DNA from: Thozetella sp. PMI_491 | Lineage: Eukaryota > Ascomycota > Sordariomycetes > Chaetosphaeriales > Chaetosphaeriaceae | Direction of reading: 5' to 3' | DNA length: 64,000 nt | Assembly: GCA_021432635.1 (NCBI GenBank) | Contig: MU270131.1 | Span: 1-64,000 of the forward strand | In this document: piece after piece, positions 33,018-45,148 of the stretch | Position numbering within the stretch: the first letter of the stretch is position 1 | Layout of the letters: each line of letters starts with the position of its first letter | Program-made: the position numbers and the translations under genes | Notes under the pieces: model-generated | Told to the model about the DNA's origin: nothing | Seen by the model: only the letters and a program-made list of their open reading frames with translations | The model's database searches: none

Positions 33018-33448
33018 TCTAAACCAGTCGACTGCGATTCTTCTTGAGGCAACTAGAGTAGGTCGTTGCTGGTGTTGCCGTCGCCGTCTATCCGAGATTT
33101 CTTGGGCCCAAGACCCCAATTCTTTTTTGTGCCCTCTACACCGCCCAAAAACTTCGAGGTGGGATGTTCCGATAACGATACGATATGCTGCTCTCATTGG
33201 CTCGTAGCCCTAGTGGGGTGCAAAGGGTTTTGAGCCATTGGGTGGGCTCGGTTCGCAAATGGGCACGTGCACAGGCTGTTTGCCCCCCTGAGGTTTGTTG
33301 CCCCTCGATCCGTAAAGATCTTGGTAGAAGCTGCCCCGCCATGATGCAAATGCTTTTATTGACAGAGGCAGGAATTCGCAACTTGCGCCAACCCACGCTG
33401 TTCTCATCCGCGTAAGTTGGTTCAGCTCGGAGAAGAGGACCTTTTGAA
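33018..33448. promoter_or_regulatory. Bidirectional promoter between ENP1 and HGH1
   Basis: 431 bp lie between two divergent ATGs, both for translation-machinery genes. A CTCATC (inverse of the GATGAG core of the yeast PAC box) is at 33403-33408. Co-regulation is inferred from layout only. Confidence 0.45.
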
Positions 33449-34745
33449 ATGCCTACAGAGCTTGAAGAGGTATTATTATCCTAGCACCTGACTTGCGCCC
33501 TGTCTAACATGGGGCATAGCTCGTTGGCTTCATCGCCAACCCAAATCCTCAAATTCGGCTCCTAGCCGTCGAAAATCTGGTTGGCTACGCTATTTCACAG
33601 CCTGCCATATTCAAGACTGAGGATCTCAAACCTGTCAAACACCTGAAGTTATTAGTACGGGACCATCCCGTGAGTTTCCCGACTGGCTTACGCTACGGGC
33701 TGCGAACTAAGCAGAGAAAACTGTGCAGAAAATCGCAGAACATGTCATCACGATTCTTATCAACCTGTCTGGGGACCGGGATGTGCTCCAGTCACTAGCA
33801 GAAGATGACAGGTTTCTCGACCTCGCCTTTGAACGGGTTACGGTACGTTTGGCTGTTTGTTTGGTTGGTTGTTCGTTCAGCCACCCTGCCCCCTTCGTGT
33901 TGTCCCCGGCGTGGCAGTCGGAGCTCGGGTAGTTTGGCTAACATACCAAACTCTCAATCCTGTAGGACCCGGCCGAGCCCAATGCAAATCTGTTAGCAAT
34001 GCTGCTGGCCAATGTGGCCAAGTGGGATTCCATGAAATCACTGGTGGGCCGCAAGCAGAGCCCTCCCGAGTCCTTGGGTTCTGACGACCGCGTCATCAAC
34101 CAACTAGTTGATCTTTTCGTCAAAGGTGCCGATGGCACGTTCAACAAGCAGGCCGACTTTGACTATCTTGCGTACCTCTTCGCAGACCTAGCGAAGCATG
34201 GCGAATTCAGAAAATATTTTTTGGAGAAGCAGGACTATGACGGCGTGATCCCACTCAACAAGCTCAAAGTTTTTACAGAGCACAAGTCGGATGTGCGGCG
34301 AAAAGGAGTGGCAAGTACCATCAAGAATGTCGCCTTTGACGTGCACTCCCATCCCGAGTTTTTGGACGAGTCAGGAATCAACATTATGCCGTATATATTA
34401 CTCCCTATCATGGGCAGCGAGGAGTACGATGATGAGGACACCATGGGCATGCTCCCGGATCTGCAGCTCCTCTCCCAGGACAAGAAACGCGATGCAGATC
34501 CGCACATAGTGCAGACGCACGTCGAGACCTTAACTCTTTTGACAACAACTAGGGAGGGGCGGGATCTGATGCGCGACATTAAAGTGTATCCAATCATTCG
34601 GGAAACCCATCTACGGGTCGACAGCGAAGAAGTACGAGATGCTTGCGAGAGGTTGGTCCAAGTGCTAATGAGGGACGAAGAAGAGGCCTCGATTGAGGCA
34701 CGTGGGATTGTAGAGGAAGATGATGAACGAATAGTTGAGGTATAG
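33449..34745 (+). CDS. hgh1: Hgh1 family protein, eEF2 folding factor
   Basis: Four exons: 33449-33469 (seven codons), 33520-33669, 33729-33842 and 33966-34745; all junctions are phase 0; 354 residues. The N-terminus after splicing reads ELEELVGFIANPNPQIRLLA, the armadillo-like start of the Hgh1 family. Further landmarks are ILINLSGD, LLANVAKWDSM, FDYLAYLFADLAKHGEFRKY, KGVASTIKNVAFD, INIMPYILLPIMGSEEYDDEDTMG, ETLTLLTTTREGR and YPIIRETH. These span the two family domains (DUF383 and DUF384). In yeast, Hgh1 is a cytosolic chaperone that helps eEF2 fold with the TRiC system. The acidic tail (EEDDERIVEV) is typical. It pairs divergently with ENP1, a sensible partner for growth-linked expression. 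Confidence 0.95.
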
Positions 34746-37700
34746 TGCCGATTTATTGAACCCGGATTGCAGAATCAGAGGTTGCCCCAGTGCCAGGAGC
34801 GCGCTTTCACGCAGCTGTGCTGTACCAACTTGTCCCGCTCCGAGGCAACACGAAAAAGCGCCAGGGAGAAAGGAGGGTGGGGGCTCGGACAAGGAGGGTG
34901 TCGATGGTTAGATCTTCCCAAATTGGATATGCGAACAGGAAGGTCGAACAATCACGGCCCTGCAGGCGCCATGCTCTCCAGAAACAGAGTAGCGGCAGCC
35001 TGCACGTGCGCGAGGGCCCTGGGGAGCCCGCCTGACGGATATTGGTTTAAGAGACGCATAGATCTCACATCCTGGACAGGGTGGAGATTGCCCCAGCAGC
35101 CTGACTTACTCGATCGGCCAAAGGGGGAGGTACTATTGAAACAGCCTTTGAAGGTGTCGGCACGTTACGTGGCCCAGGCAGGGCAGGAAGTTGACAACAC
35201 CGGTGGTTGTGTCGGCCGCTGCGATGACATACAAAATTCACCAGTGCACACCCGAAAGCGCGATAATAAGGCATGCCTTTGCGCCATCCATGAACCGGAC
35301 TTGGTATCGTTCGCCTTTGCTGCCCATCGTTCGTAGACTAGGAACGTCATGAGGCATGGAGGGCCGTCAAGACAAGCATCCGCCAAGAGATACTGTCGCC
35401 AAGCGGTGCACGCGACCAGCGGGTATCGGGAATAAATGGCTTGGCAACATTGCCCTCGCTCTCAGGATGGCATGGCTCTCTGTCTTGGCCTACCCATTGA
35501 ACCGGGCGGCGGGAGTGCACCTTCCTAGCTGCCAGGCCTTTGGCGGCCGTCGGGAAGCAGACCTATTGTGGATGGCGTCACGACGACTCCCGCCACAGGT
35601 GAAGAGCTAAGCCGTAGATGCGAAGCCAAGCAGTGGGTGAAAAGCCAAGCCCTGGGGCTGTCTACGCGCCTCGCAGCGGGCAACGATCTCGGACCGGCGT
35701 GTTCAAGCGCCTCGGGCAGGCGAAATCCGGCACGCTTGACTCTCGGGGATCTGTTCACCTGCTTGGAAACTTTCAGAACTCGAGGGCGTGCCGGGACGCA
35801 ATGATTCTGTTGGCTGGCGCGACTTGAATGGGCTGCCTAGCACAATGAGCAGATGAGCCGGCGAGCCGATGCGTTGCTAGGTTTGTCGGACGAGCATTTG
35901 CGATGGGTGGGCCGAGGACCACCGGCAAACTACCAACGCACTAGCATAGCGGTCATGTTGTCAGGTCCTGCGCAGTAAACGGGGCCGTCGCTCGTATCCG
36001 TCCTGGGCCGGAGGACGCCTGGCGGCGACGACTCGCCTCCACCGGTGTGGGCTGTGGGGGGACGCCCTTCGGTGTTGGAATTTGACCAAGTTGGGCTTTT
36101 CACATATAGAATGGAGCGCACCGCCCACGTACTGTTGTAGGTACCTGCTGTGCAACTCTGTGTGGTCGTTGCAAGTGGCGTGCGGCTGTGTGGGCTAGCC
36201 AGGGACGCTTTAGGAATAGACGAACCAGATCGCCAGATCTCACAACGTGCCTGGCATTTGACATCCCATTCGTGGGGAGAATCCCTGCTCGGGTGCGATG
36301 CCGGTTCGATGTCCCCACAAAACGGCAACACCGGCAGGGGTGCCTCGCCGCGCTAAAGCCGGGGAAACCCCCTACTCCCGTCTTGGCCTCGATCACCGAA
36401 ACGAAACTGGCAGCAGCCCATAGGAGATCGTGTGCGGGCGCCACCACGGGTCAGGCATTAGAACAACTCTGCTCCCGAGGTTCGTCGCATACAATCTCAT
36501 TTCGTTGGGCTTGCGTTTGAGAAAAAAAGAAAAAAAGAGGGTGGGGGGGACCGGACGGGCACCAGCGAAGATCCTTCTTACTCTCGACGACAAAGGAGGA
36601 GCTGAGGCACCCATAGGGTTTGACCTAAGGGAGGGAGCTTGTCCATAGCAAAGTTCGTCGCTTCTGGCATGTCATGTCTATTCAAAGGCCCTTCCTTATT
36701 GGGCCTAAGTGGTCACACAGACAAGTCCGCACGGAGGAGATGATTCGCCTTAGGCTCTCAGTGGAGGAGAGTCATTATACGCAACATGTCGACTCAAGTT
36801 TCTGGACGTACATTGGCTGGCTGGGGGGAACCGGGGGGGCGGCCACCCGCGACTCCTTCTCGAAGCAGCTGTGCCGAATTGCTTCACCGAAGGGTAGCGG
36901 AGCTCAGTAAAGCCGGCTTCCCCCCGCCCCGCCCCCTCGTCGACACCGGTTTGTCACAGGCTGTGTGAGCCACCTCCCGGTGCCTTGCGCTTCTGTGACG
37001 CGGCAGCGACTAGGACTCTAAATTCCAGTGTCAGCCAGTGTCTCTGAGCCTCGGGCCGCTCACCGAGGGAGAGAGAGGGAAGGAACAGCCGGCCAGGCAG
37101 CCCGTCTGATTCTCGAGTCTTCTGAGCGCTGGGTGCGCTATTACTCTACCCTATGTATATAGTACGGATCAGCTGCCTCGTACGGACCTGATTTACCTGA
37201 CTCTTTGCCACCGGTACCGGTGGAGCTCGGCACGAGAGCCTAGGCAAGCTAGGGAGCAAAACAAAGAAAGAAAGGGAGAAAAAGCTTGAGATTACAACAG
37301 ATGCAGGTGTGGTTGGCTGATCCACAGTAGGCCCGGCGGGCAAGCCACTCGCGGAGCTCGACAGGGTTCTTCGTATGCAGTGTCTGCACCCTGCACGCTA
37401 TCCTAGCCTTGCTAGTCTCTCGGTATCGAAAACCCTCGAGGTGGACCAGGATCCAGGGTCGCTCGTGCGACACCCTGGGGGGAGCCGATTCGCCTTACGT
37501 ACAGAGTGCCAGAGACGAATGCAAGTACCTGCAATGTACAGGAAATGCTCGCTTCCTGCGCGTGGGCCTGGCAAGCCTGGGTGCTGCTCCCGCGTGCTTC
37601 CCACGTCCCAGGGCCATCAGCTCGTGGCCGGAACGCCCCCCACTGAGTCGATGTTCCGCTGTGGTGGTGACAGGAGCGAGGGTATATCATATATAGCAAC

Positions 37701-37930
37701 CCAGACCCTCAGGAAATGCCTTCCTGCCTCCTTTTCCTCTCCTCAAGGTTGCACCCCCCTCGCCTACTGACTACTGATCCGGAGGCCAGTCAGTAGAAAG
37801 CCGCTCCTTGTACCCCTCGCCGACAACCCGGTCGTCATATATCGTCGCTCCCCGCCCCCTGCCTCACGTGGCACTAGGACAGTCTTGAACACCCATCGAC
37901 TCCCTGGAGATCTCGACCGACTCGCCCGCC
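34746..37930. other. Intergenic, 3.2 kb, no gene seen
   Basis: 3' flank of HGH1 and long upstream region of the phosphate permease. ORFs up to 189 codons (34767-35336) have no domain and overlap others on both strands. A TATATA lies at 37690-37695, about 240 bp before the permease ATG. Confidence 0.5.
37866..37871 (+). promoter_or_regulatory. CACGTG box upstream of the phosphate permease
   Basis: CACGTG, 60 bp upstream of the ATG at 37931, is the core bound by Pho4 in yeast and NUC-1 in Neurospora. Its place directly before a PHO84-type gene makes a phosphate-starvation role likely. It may lie in the 5' leader, since it is close to the ATG. Confidence 0.45.
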
Positions 37931-39773
37931 ATGTCGACCATCCAGAAGACGACTGGAGGCAACAATGCCTACCACAACTTCCACAACGATTTCGTCCATG
38001 TTCAGGACCCCAATGAGCGGCGCCGTCTCGCCCTCGCCGAGGTCGACAAGGCGCCGTTCGGATGGTACCACATCCGTGCCATTCTCGTCGCCGGTGTTGG
38101 TTTCTTCACCGACTCGTACGACATTTTTGCAGTCTCACTCCTGACTCTCATGCTGGGAATTGTGTACTTCAATGGCAACAACGGCTCCATGCCCACGAGC
38201 TCCGACAACGCTATCAAGCTCGCTACCTCGGCCGGTACCGTCATTGGACAGCTCGGTTTCGGTGCTCTCGCCGATATCGTGGGACGCAAGCGCATGTACG
38301 GTCTGGAGCTCATGGTGATCATCTTCGCCACCCTCGCCCAGGCCCTGACCTCCAACTCCCCGTCTATCGATATCATTGGCATCATTATCTTTTGGCGTGT
38401 GATCATGGTGCGTCGTAGCTCAACACTGTCCTTTGACTTCCCCCAAGCTGACATGACCACTTAGGGCATTGGTATTGGCGGTGACTATCCTCTCTCCAGT
38501 ATCATCACCTCCGAGTTCGCCACCACGAAGTGGAGGGGTGCTATGATGGGTGCTGTGTTCGCTATGCAGGGTCTCGGCCAGCTCACTGCTGCCTTCATCA
38601 TGCTCTTCGTCACCCTCGGTTTCAAGGAGAGCCTTCTCACCTCGTCCAAGCCCGCCAACTGCACGGGCGTGTGTGCCATCGCCGTCGACAAGATGTGGCG
38701 CACTCTGATCGGTTTCGGTGCCGTCCCTGGCTGCATTGCCCTCTACTACCGCCTAACCATCCCCGAGACGCCGCGTTACACTTTCGATGTCGCCCGCGAT
38801 GTCGAGAAGGCCAACGAGGATGTCAAGGCTTACATCAGCGGCCGCCACGAGGGCAACCCCGACGAGCTCGCTCGCGTTGCCGCCCAAAAGGCTGCCGCTG
38901 AGTCTCTGACCGTGCAGAAGGCTAGCTGGAGCGACTTTGTCCGTCACTACGGCCAGCTCAAGAACGCCAAGCTCCTGGCCGGTACTGCGCTCTCGTGGTG
39001 CTTCCTCGATATTGCCTACTACGGCCTCTCGCTCAACACTACCATCATTCTCCAGGCCATTGGCTGGTCGACTGCAGGAGCTACCTCGACCTATGAGTAT
39101 CTTTACAAGACCGCTGTCGGTAACCTGATCGTCGTCATGGCCGGTGCCGTACCCGGCTACTGGTTCAGCGTAGCCACCATCGACACCATCGGCCGCAAGC
39201 CCATCCAGCTGGGTGGCTTCATCATCCTTACTATTCTCTTCACGGCCATGGGCTTCGCTTTCCACCACATCTCTCCCAACGGCCTGCTTGCTCTCTATGT
39301 CCTGGCTCAGTTCTTCTTCAACTTCGGTCCCAACACAACCACCTTCATCGTCCCCGGCGAGGTCTTCCCCACTCGCTACCGTTCGACTTCGCACGGTATC
39401 TCGGCTGCTGTAAGTACACCCTGCATTGAGTTGTGTGCTCTGGAGAATGGCGAATGGATGCTAACTCTGCGACTAGTCTGGCAAGATCGGCTCGATCATC
39501 GGACAGGGCGCCATCTCGACTCTCCGCACGATCGGTGGCACCCCCCAGGATCCCAACCCGTGGCAGGACCATGTGCTCGAGATCTACGCCTTGTTCATGC
39601 TTCTCGGCTGCTTCTCGACTCTGTTGATTCCCGAGACTGCCCGCAAGACGCTCGAAGAGCTTTCGGGCGAAGACGACTACGCTGCCAACGTCCACGTGGC
39701 GCCGATACCAGCCAATGGTACATACAGCGGGGCCACCGGTGTGCTCGAGAAGCAGCCTGAGGAGTCCCTTTAG
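37931..39773 (+). CDS. pho84: High-affinity inorganic phosphate transporter, PHO84 type (MFS)
   Basis: Three exons: 37931-38407, 38465-39409 and 39477-39773; introns of 57 and 67 bp; 572 residues. Motifs of the phosphate:H+ symporter family (MFS) are in order. TM1 follows WYHIRAILVAGVGFFTDSYDIF, the loop 2-3 signature is GALADIVGRKRMYG, and the family hallmark GIGIGGDYPLSSIITSEFA spans the first splice. PGYWFSVATIDTIGRKPIQ is the second-half signature loop, and TTFIVPGEVFPTRYRSTSHGISAA leads to the second splice. The C-terminus is hydrophilic (EELSGEDDYA, EKQPEESL). It imports phosphate across the plasma membrane. Codon choice is strongly biased to C-ending codons, a sign of high expression. 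The CACGTG upstream suggests control by a Pho4/NUC-1 homologue. A 3' AT-rich run follows, as expected for a polyadenylation region. Confidence 0.95.
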
Positions 39774-41039
39774 GCAAGACGGTGACGACATTCGGAAGGC
39801 TTGTTCTCCTACGCGAGCCCTTTTCTAGTGTTTATAATAATAGAAAGGTGTTCTTAATTTTGATTAACTAGACCTTGCTTGGCTGTGGGACCTAGCTCTG
39901 GGCGCTGGATACTCTAGCCAAATTACTATACCTCAAATTTCATTTCGAATAGAACACCACATGATATCAATGTAAAGTGTGGAAGTCACCTGTGGGCTGC
40001 TGCTATGAATCGTACAGGATGGGGCACACCCAGAGGTAATCTCGCTTTATCCGACCTGTGTTGGCTGGATGCGCGCTCAGAAGGATGGACTTCATACCCC
40101 ACATTCCAATCCTTTCGCTGCCGCCGGGGCTATATTCTCACCGTCTCAAACCCTCCCAACAAAGAACAGCTTGCTCTGCCTTGACTTTTGGCCCCTTGGG
40201 AGCACGAGCCGTCGTAAAAGGGATTCCACTGCCGAGAAGTTGTGGTGGTTAAGTTTTGCTGCAGCATCAAAGGCCACAAGTGGGTACTGACCACCGCCAG
40301 AAGTCTGATTCTTTGTCTTGAAGACCAACACACATGGCATCGTGGAAGGCTGAATCTCAGTACCTGGTCTATAGTGGTCGCGTCGAGTGGGAACAGCAGC
40401 TAGTGGAATACACAATGACCTGTGCAACGTTCCATGATCTTTCCGCAAGGCCGGTGGAGATTCCATGCTGTTCGCGACTCAGTCAGTATTCGTTTGGTGT
40501 CTCTGCTTTCGGCCCAACGAGACGCCTATCTCCTTTTCCTATGGCAAGCGTTTTGGTCCCGCAAAATCTCTTTTCCTTCCCAGTTTTCCGGATGAGAAAC
40601 GTCTTATCGAAGAAGAGAAAGAGTATCCTCTTTGGTAAATGCCGTTGGGGACTGGAATTTGAAGACGAGGAATGTTGATAATGGGCATTGTGCACTTCCT
40701 CGATTTCATTCCACGCTCCCCAAGGTGGCTTACCTTTCGCTTGTGCTTTGGCCCTCCGGTACTATTTCGTGGGGATGGCATGGAAGAACCCCCGATCTAG
40801 TATCCTCGATAGCATACAGAAGACTGTTGCAAAGACCGACGAAAGCGGCCCCTGGTCAGTACTGGAACAATGTCAAATGTCCTGCTTTGTGTGCCTGAGC
40901 GGTCTTTGTGTAAGAGAGAATCCTGGCCTGAACCCCTTCCCCATATCTTCAATATGCCAATTTTCTAGAAATGTTGGACAAGTCCCCGCTCTATCTCTCC
41001 CATGTCATCCAGAAAGAGTGCGCAAAAGCCAGCTGAACT
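39774..41039. other. Intergenic, no gene seen
   Basis: 3' flank of the permease and upstream region of the next gene. The ORFs (up to 149 codons) have no domain and do not splice into neighbours. Confidence 0.5.
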
Positions 41040-42427
41040 ATGTTGGCTTACCCGAACCACAAAGATCGCGCCTCGGACGGCGGAGCTGCAGGAAAGGGGG
41101 TCATACGGGTCTTTCTCGATGCAGAAGATGTGCTTGATTTTGATTGCCCACAGCTACGACGACTCTTCAACATTACGGTTGTATTGAACGAGTACATGCA
41201 ACACCTAAGCAGGCTCTTCAAAGCCGGGGCGACAAATCGGGACACTCGCGAAGACTTGCGGGACAGAGACGTGATCCAGTACGCCCATGACCTATTTCTT
41301 CTAATCGTCGCCTATAGAGACGCTCAGGGCGCTGACACCAGCGCCTATACCGCCGATGTTCGGTTGCTTGTCAGGCTTGCAACGGCAATGCTGGTCATTG
41401 TGGGCGACGCTATGCGCACCGTAACTAGCATGCTGTACGACTGCGAGCTGGAGCTACACGGAATTCAAGGTTCATTGGATTCGTATATGGCGTGGATCTA
41501 TAGTCGCCGCGACAACTCGGTGCTGCAAGATGAATACAACTACTGGGACCATCTAGCCAGGACTGCAGAAGGCACAGCGACCAAACATACCATCGAGGAT
41601 GCATCGGCAAAGAGGAAGCGAGCTAGGGACTTGGCGGAGCCGGAACAAGAAATTAAGAGGCAGAAGCGTGAGGACGGATGCTCCAACATGATCTGCGTAG
41701 CGCCTCGTCCACCAGAAGCCAACACCTCCAAACGGACAGAGCTAAGCCCCTGGGGCGAAGAAGAAGGCTGTTCAAATATAATACTTAGGCCGGCATTCAA
41801 GGCTAAAACCACTCCGACTCTCACACGTGAGGCAACCAAAGACGAGGTCAGCAAGTGGCAGGAGACCTGGAAGGATTTTCTATCCGCCTGCGAGGCCGAG
41901 GTCGGCGTGATCTCTGCTGAGATTGCAAAGGAGCTTTACGACCAATTTGTAGAGCCTATGACACCACTAGCGGAGCAGTTTGAGGAGCAGAACGCCAATA
42001 TCGACAGGCGCCAGCGAGCCTTGGGCGGTCTCCTTTCCAAACTCGCCAAAGCCCCAGAGGTACGTCCTGAAGAACAGAAAAGGGGGGGGGGGGGGGGGGG
42101 AAGCAACCGGGCAAGTGTCCGGGATCCTGCTCCACTCGCAGCCAAGGAATGATTGTGTGCTGACCAAGGGCGTTGCATGGGTAGGAGAAGAAGCCGGAGT
42201 TGCAGGGTGAGATCGACGACCTGCTGGCTCTCACGAACCTTCCGACCACGAAGATGCTTGGGTTTGCGACGTACGACGAGGCGGCGAGTGCAATCCAGGT
42301 TTTCCGCGCAACGGGCGACATGATTGATGAAATTCAACTTTTTGGAGCCCAGACCAGGCTAGGCTATGTTGCTAACATTACGTCGGAGGGTAAAATATGT
42401 GCGGCATCTGGGATCTACGCGGTATAA
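41040..42427 (+). CDS. Unknown protein with putative nuclear localisation signal
   Basis: Two exons: 41040-42059 and 42185-42427, in phase 0; 420 residues. An in-frame TGA lies just upstream of the ATG. I recognise no family. The N-terminal ~180 residues look all-helical (VIRVFLDAEDVLDFDC, EYMQHLSRLFKAGA, LVRLATAMLVIVGDAM). A bipartite basic signal (KRKRARDLAEPEQEIKRQKR, ~residues 189-208) suggests the nucleus. A short internal duplication follows: GCSNMI and, about 40 residues on, GCSNII. The rest is helical with coiled-coil character (EEQNANIDRRQRALGGLLSKL) up to the splice, and the second exon ends in a short globular segment. The 125-bp intron holds a run of 19 G at 42082-42100, whose length may be assembly-sensitive but does not affect coding. 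Confidence 0.6.
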
Positions 42428-42909
42428 CCGGACGACACGTTGTGGCGTGCTGCTTGCCCGCGTCGGAGGATTTCGTGTTGAGGCATGGATTGATGGCGTT
42501 TTTGCTACCTAAACGGTTTTGTCGTGGATACGTACCCGGGTTGGTGGACGCCCAGGGTTCTGTTTACCAGCTCAGGGGTGGTTGAGTATTTGAAGGGGCT
42601 CTTCCGGGAGATGGCGCCGGCATCTGATCCGTCCGCATGTGGGATTACTTGGGTCCCGTACCCAATCTTTCCGAGACCTGATGCTTTATTGTAGGTGAGG
42701 TGAGGTATTAAGGCACCAGTCACCTCCGTTTGGAGCAAAGTAGCGCGAAATGATGTCTATTCTTGAGCCGAAACGACGCCGTGCGTGTTGAGGTTCCCTA
42801 AAAGTCACAGACCATGGATATGAAAGCCGTTTACACTCCAACACGCCCAACCCAGCCACACAGACCCTGCCCTGGTGCTCTTTGTCTCCTAGTGGTACCG
42901 CCCAGCGCT
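42428..42909. other. Convergent intergenic region
   Basis: 3' flanks of the unknown gene (+) and PPG1 (-). No ORF with support. Confidence 0.5.
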
Positions 42910-44416
42910 TTATAAGAAGTAGTCGGCAACCGGCTTCTTGGCCGGCATGCCGCGCGAATCCTGTGGCGCGGCTTGGAAGACGCGGTACCGCCGCGCGGGT
43001 CCGTTGCGTAGTGCGGGCGGAGTGTTCTCCATAAGCACACCGCGCGGGCCGCCGTCGCTGCGGTTCACATCGCCGTTGCTGCGCGAAAAGATGCCTAGCC
43101 CGGAGTCGTCCTCCGAGAGCTCGAGCAGCGCGGCCACATTGCCACATCGATAGCAGTAGTTCGGCGCCGACCACACCGTGACGATGCTGGCGTCGAACAT
43201 TTCCTTAAACCCTTCCATCACCAGCTGGTGAGCTCGCGCGATCAGGCTGAGATCGTTCTTGTGGTTGAACGTCTTGACGATGTCGGCACCGAACAGGAAT
43301 CCGGCACCCCGCGGCGAGAGGCCCCATCCATCGATCTCGTCTGGATCTGACCAGAGCAAATCACACATCGCACCCTCGTGAGGGACCTCTTGCTTGCGGT
43401 CCAACAGCCGGATCTTATCCACAGTGTCGATCAGCGGGCTGAGACCCCCATGCACGCACAGAACTGCGCCAGCCGGGTTACCGATGGAGCCGCCACTAGA
43501 TCCCGAGGCGCCTGAGCCGGGAGGGCCGGTGTTGCCGACGGAGCCTGGTATCCGGCCCGCACCGCCGTCGGATGATCCATTCATCTCACCGTCTTCCCCG
43601 TGCTGGTCCGGGTTCCCAGGCGGGCTCTTACGCATCCTGTCGTGCCGCGGGAACCGACTCATGACCGCGCCATCTGCGTTACAGACCTCGATCTCAATGT
43701 CGGCCTCGGTATACTCGGAATCTGGAGGGAGGGGCTCGCTGCTCGGCGAGAGCGTGTTGGATGCGCCCAAGACAATAGCACCGAGCGCGAGGTAGTCAAA
43801 GACATCGCAGCAGTATCTCCACACGTTGGCACTGCCGTACTTCCTCAGGCACTCATCGTAGAAGCCGTAGACTGTGGTGATCTGTCGCGACTCGTGATTG
43901 CCGCGGATGAGGGTCATGCGATCGGGGTATCGGACCTTGAGGCAAAGAAGCAGAAGGAAGGACTCAAGGGAGTAGAATCCACGATCGACAAAGTCGCCTG
44001 CGCTATGTATCAGCTCGGGGGTTCTGCCGGGTGGCTATCTACGGGATGGCTGTCTGTACATACCCATGAAGAGGTAGTTGGTGTCCGGAACGTCGCCGCC
44101 AACGCGGAATAGCTCCATCAGGTCGTGGAATTGGCCATGGATATCTCCGCATATCTGCTTGCCGCGTCAGATTTGCACCAACCCTAGCATGATGCCCAAG
44201 CGCGCTGCGCATACCGTTACCGGCGCCGAGACCGTCACGACGTTGCCCTCCTCAATCAGGAGCTCTCTCGCCTTGTGGCAGAGCTCCCGGACTTGTGCCT
44301 CTGGGATTGGACGACAGGAGCGCAGCTGCGCGATGGCCCTACAATTCCCCGATCAGCGCTGGGTTCGAGGCAAGCGAGGGCCAGAGGTGGCGGGCTCACT
44401 TGTCGAGATCGCTCAT
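42910..44416 (-). CDS. ppg1: PP2A-like serine/threonine phosphatase Ppg1
   Basis: Four exons: 44416-44400 (17 nt), 44338-44215, 44154-44064 and 43997-42910; 439 residues. The start MSDLDKAIAQLR fits PP2A-family catalytic subunits. Catalytic motifs: GDIHGQ (50-55), GDFVDRG (78-84), RGNHE (109-113), then [17 protein letters not shown] and [11 protein letters not shown]. The protein ends in DYFL, the C-terminal tetrapeptide type that is carboxyl-methylated in this family. Within the core, after [11 protein letters not shown], sits an insertion of about 99 residues (~155-253) rich in Gly, Ser and Pro; PP2A has none there. Yeast Ppg1 (368 residues) acts with the Far complex in mitophagy and glycogen control; a role in a STRIPAK/Far-like complex is inferred. 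The downstream ATG at 43917 would remove two catalytic motifs, so the spliced start is right. Confidence 0.92.
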
Positions 44417-45148
44417 TTTTTCTGTCTTTGGCTGTCGCAAATCACCGGTCGGTGGAAAGGAGGAGAGGCCGCGAGTTGAACACGTGGGGCCGCAAAGATA
44501 CAAGCCCGACGATCCTCATATCAATGTTGAATTACGAGGTGGCACCCACGGCGTTGGGCGATGCGGTGTGGGCGCTGGCGACGATGAGGCGACAAAGAAC
44601 CCGTTTCCTCACCTCGCGACTTCCAGGGCCTGAGCCAGCCGCCTTGCGCACGCTAGCTCGCGTTAAGGAGCCGGGCGCCCGCGCTTAGCAGCAGCGCTGT
44701 GGGGACCTGCACGCGGCCCTCGTGCTCGACATACGAATTAAGGTTACAGCGGGCTACAGCAGATTTTGTACACGTGTACACCATTTCTGCGTACTTTACC
44801 CCGCTGTATGTCCCCTGTCTTGGCTGCGTAGTAAGGTCCGCTTGGGAAAATTGTTCTGCCGTCGTTCCGGCAGGAGCTGCGCTCGGTGGATCCGGGCAAG
44901 CCAATTGGGGCGAGGCAATTCCCAAGCTCTGATGAGCCAAATTTCGTCGAACATCCGATAGGGAGGACCACCATCAGGCGATACAAAACGCCACCGCATC
45001 TGACAGATTGGGTCCGGAAACCCCTCGATCATGGGATCTAGGAGGCTGCAGTGAGAACAGGTATGTCTACAGACCTCAATGGCAACTGGGAGGGCATTGG
45101 CTAATGGCTGGCGCAGAGCTGCGTCCTTTCTCGCGAAGAGCCCGAATC
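44417..45148. other. Divergent promoter region
   Basis: 732 bp between the PPG1 start (-) and the small membrane protein (+). ORFs here are short shadows with no domain. Confidence 0.5.

Noticed and set aside
34767-35336. 189-codon frame directly after HGH1
   Set aside because: Starts inside the likely HGH1 3' UTR; residue composition erratic and no motif.
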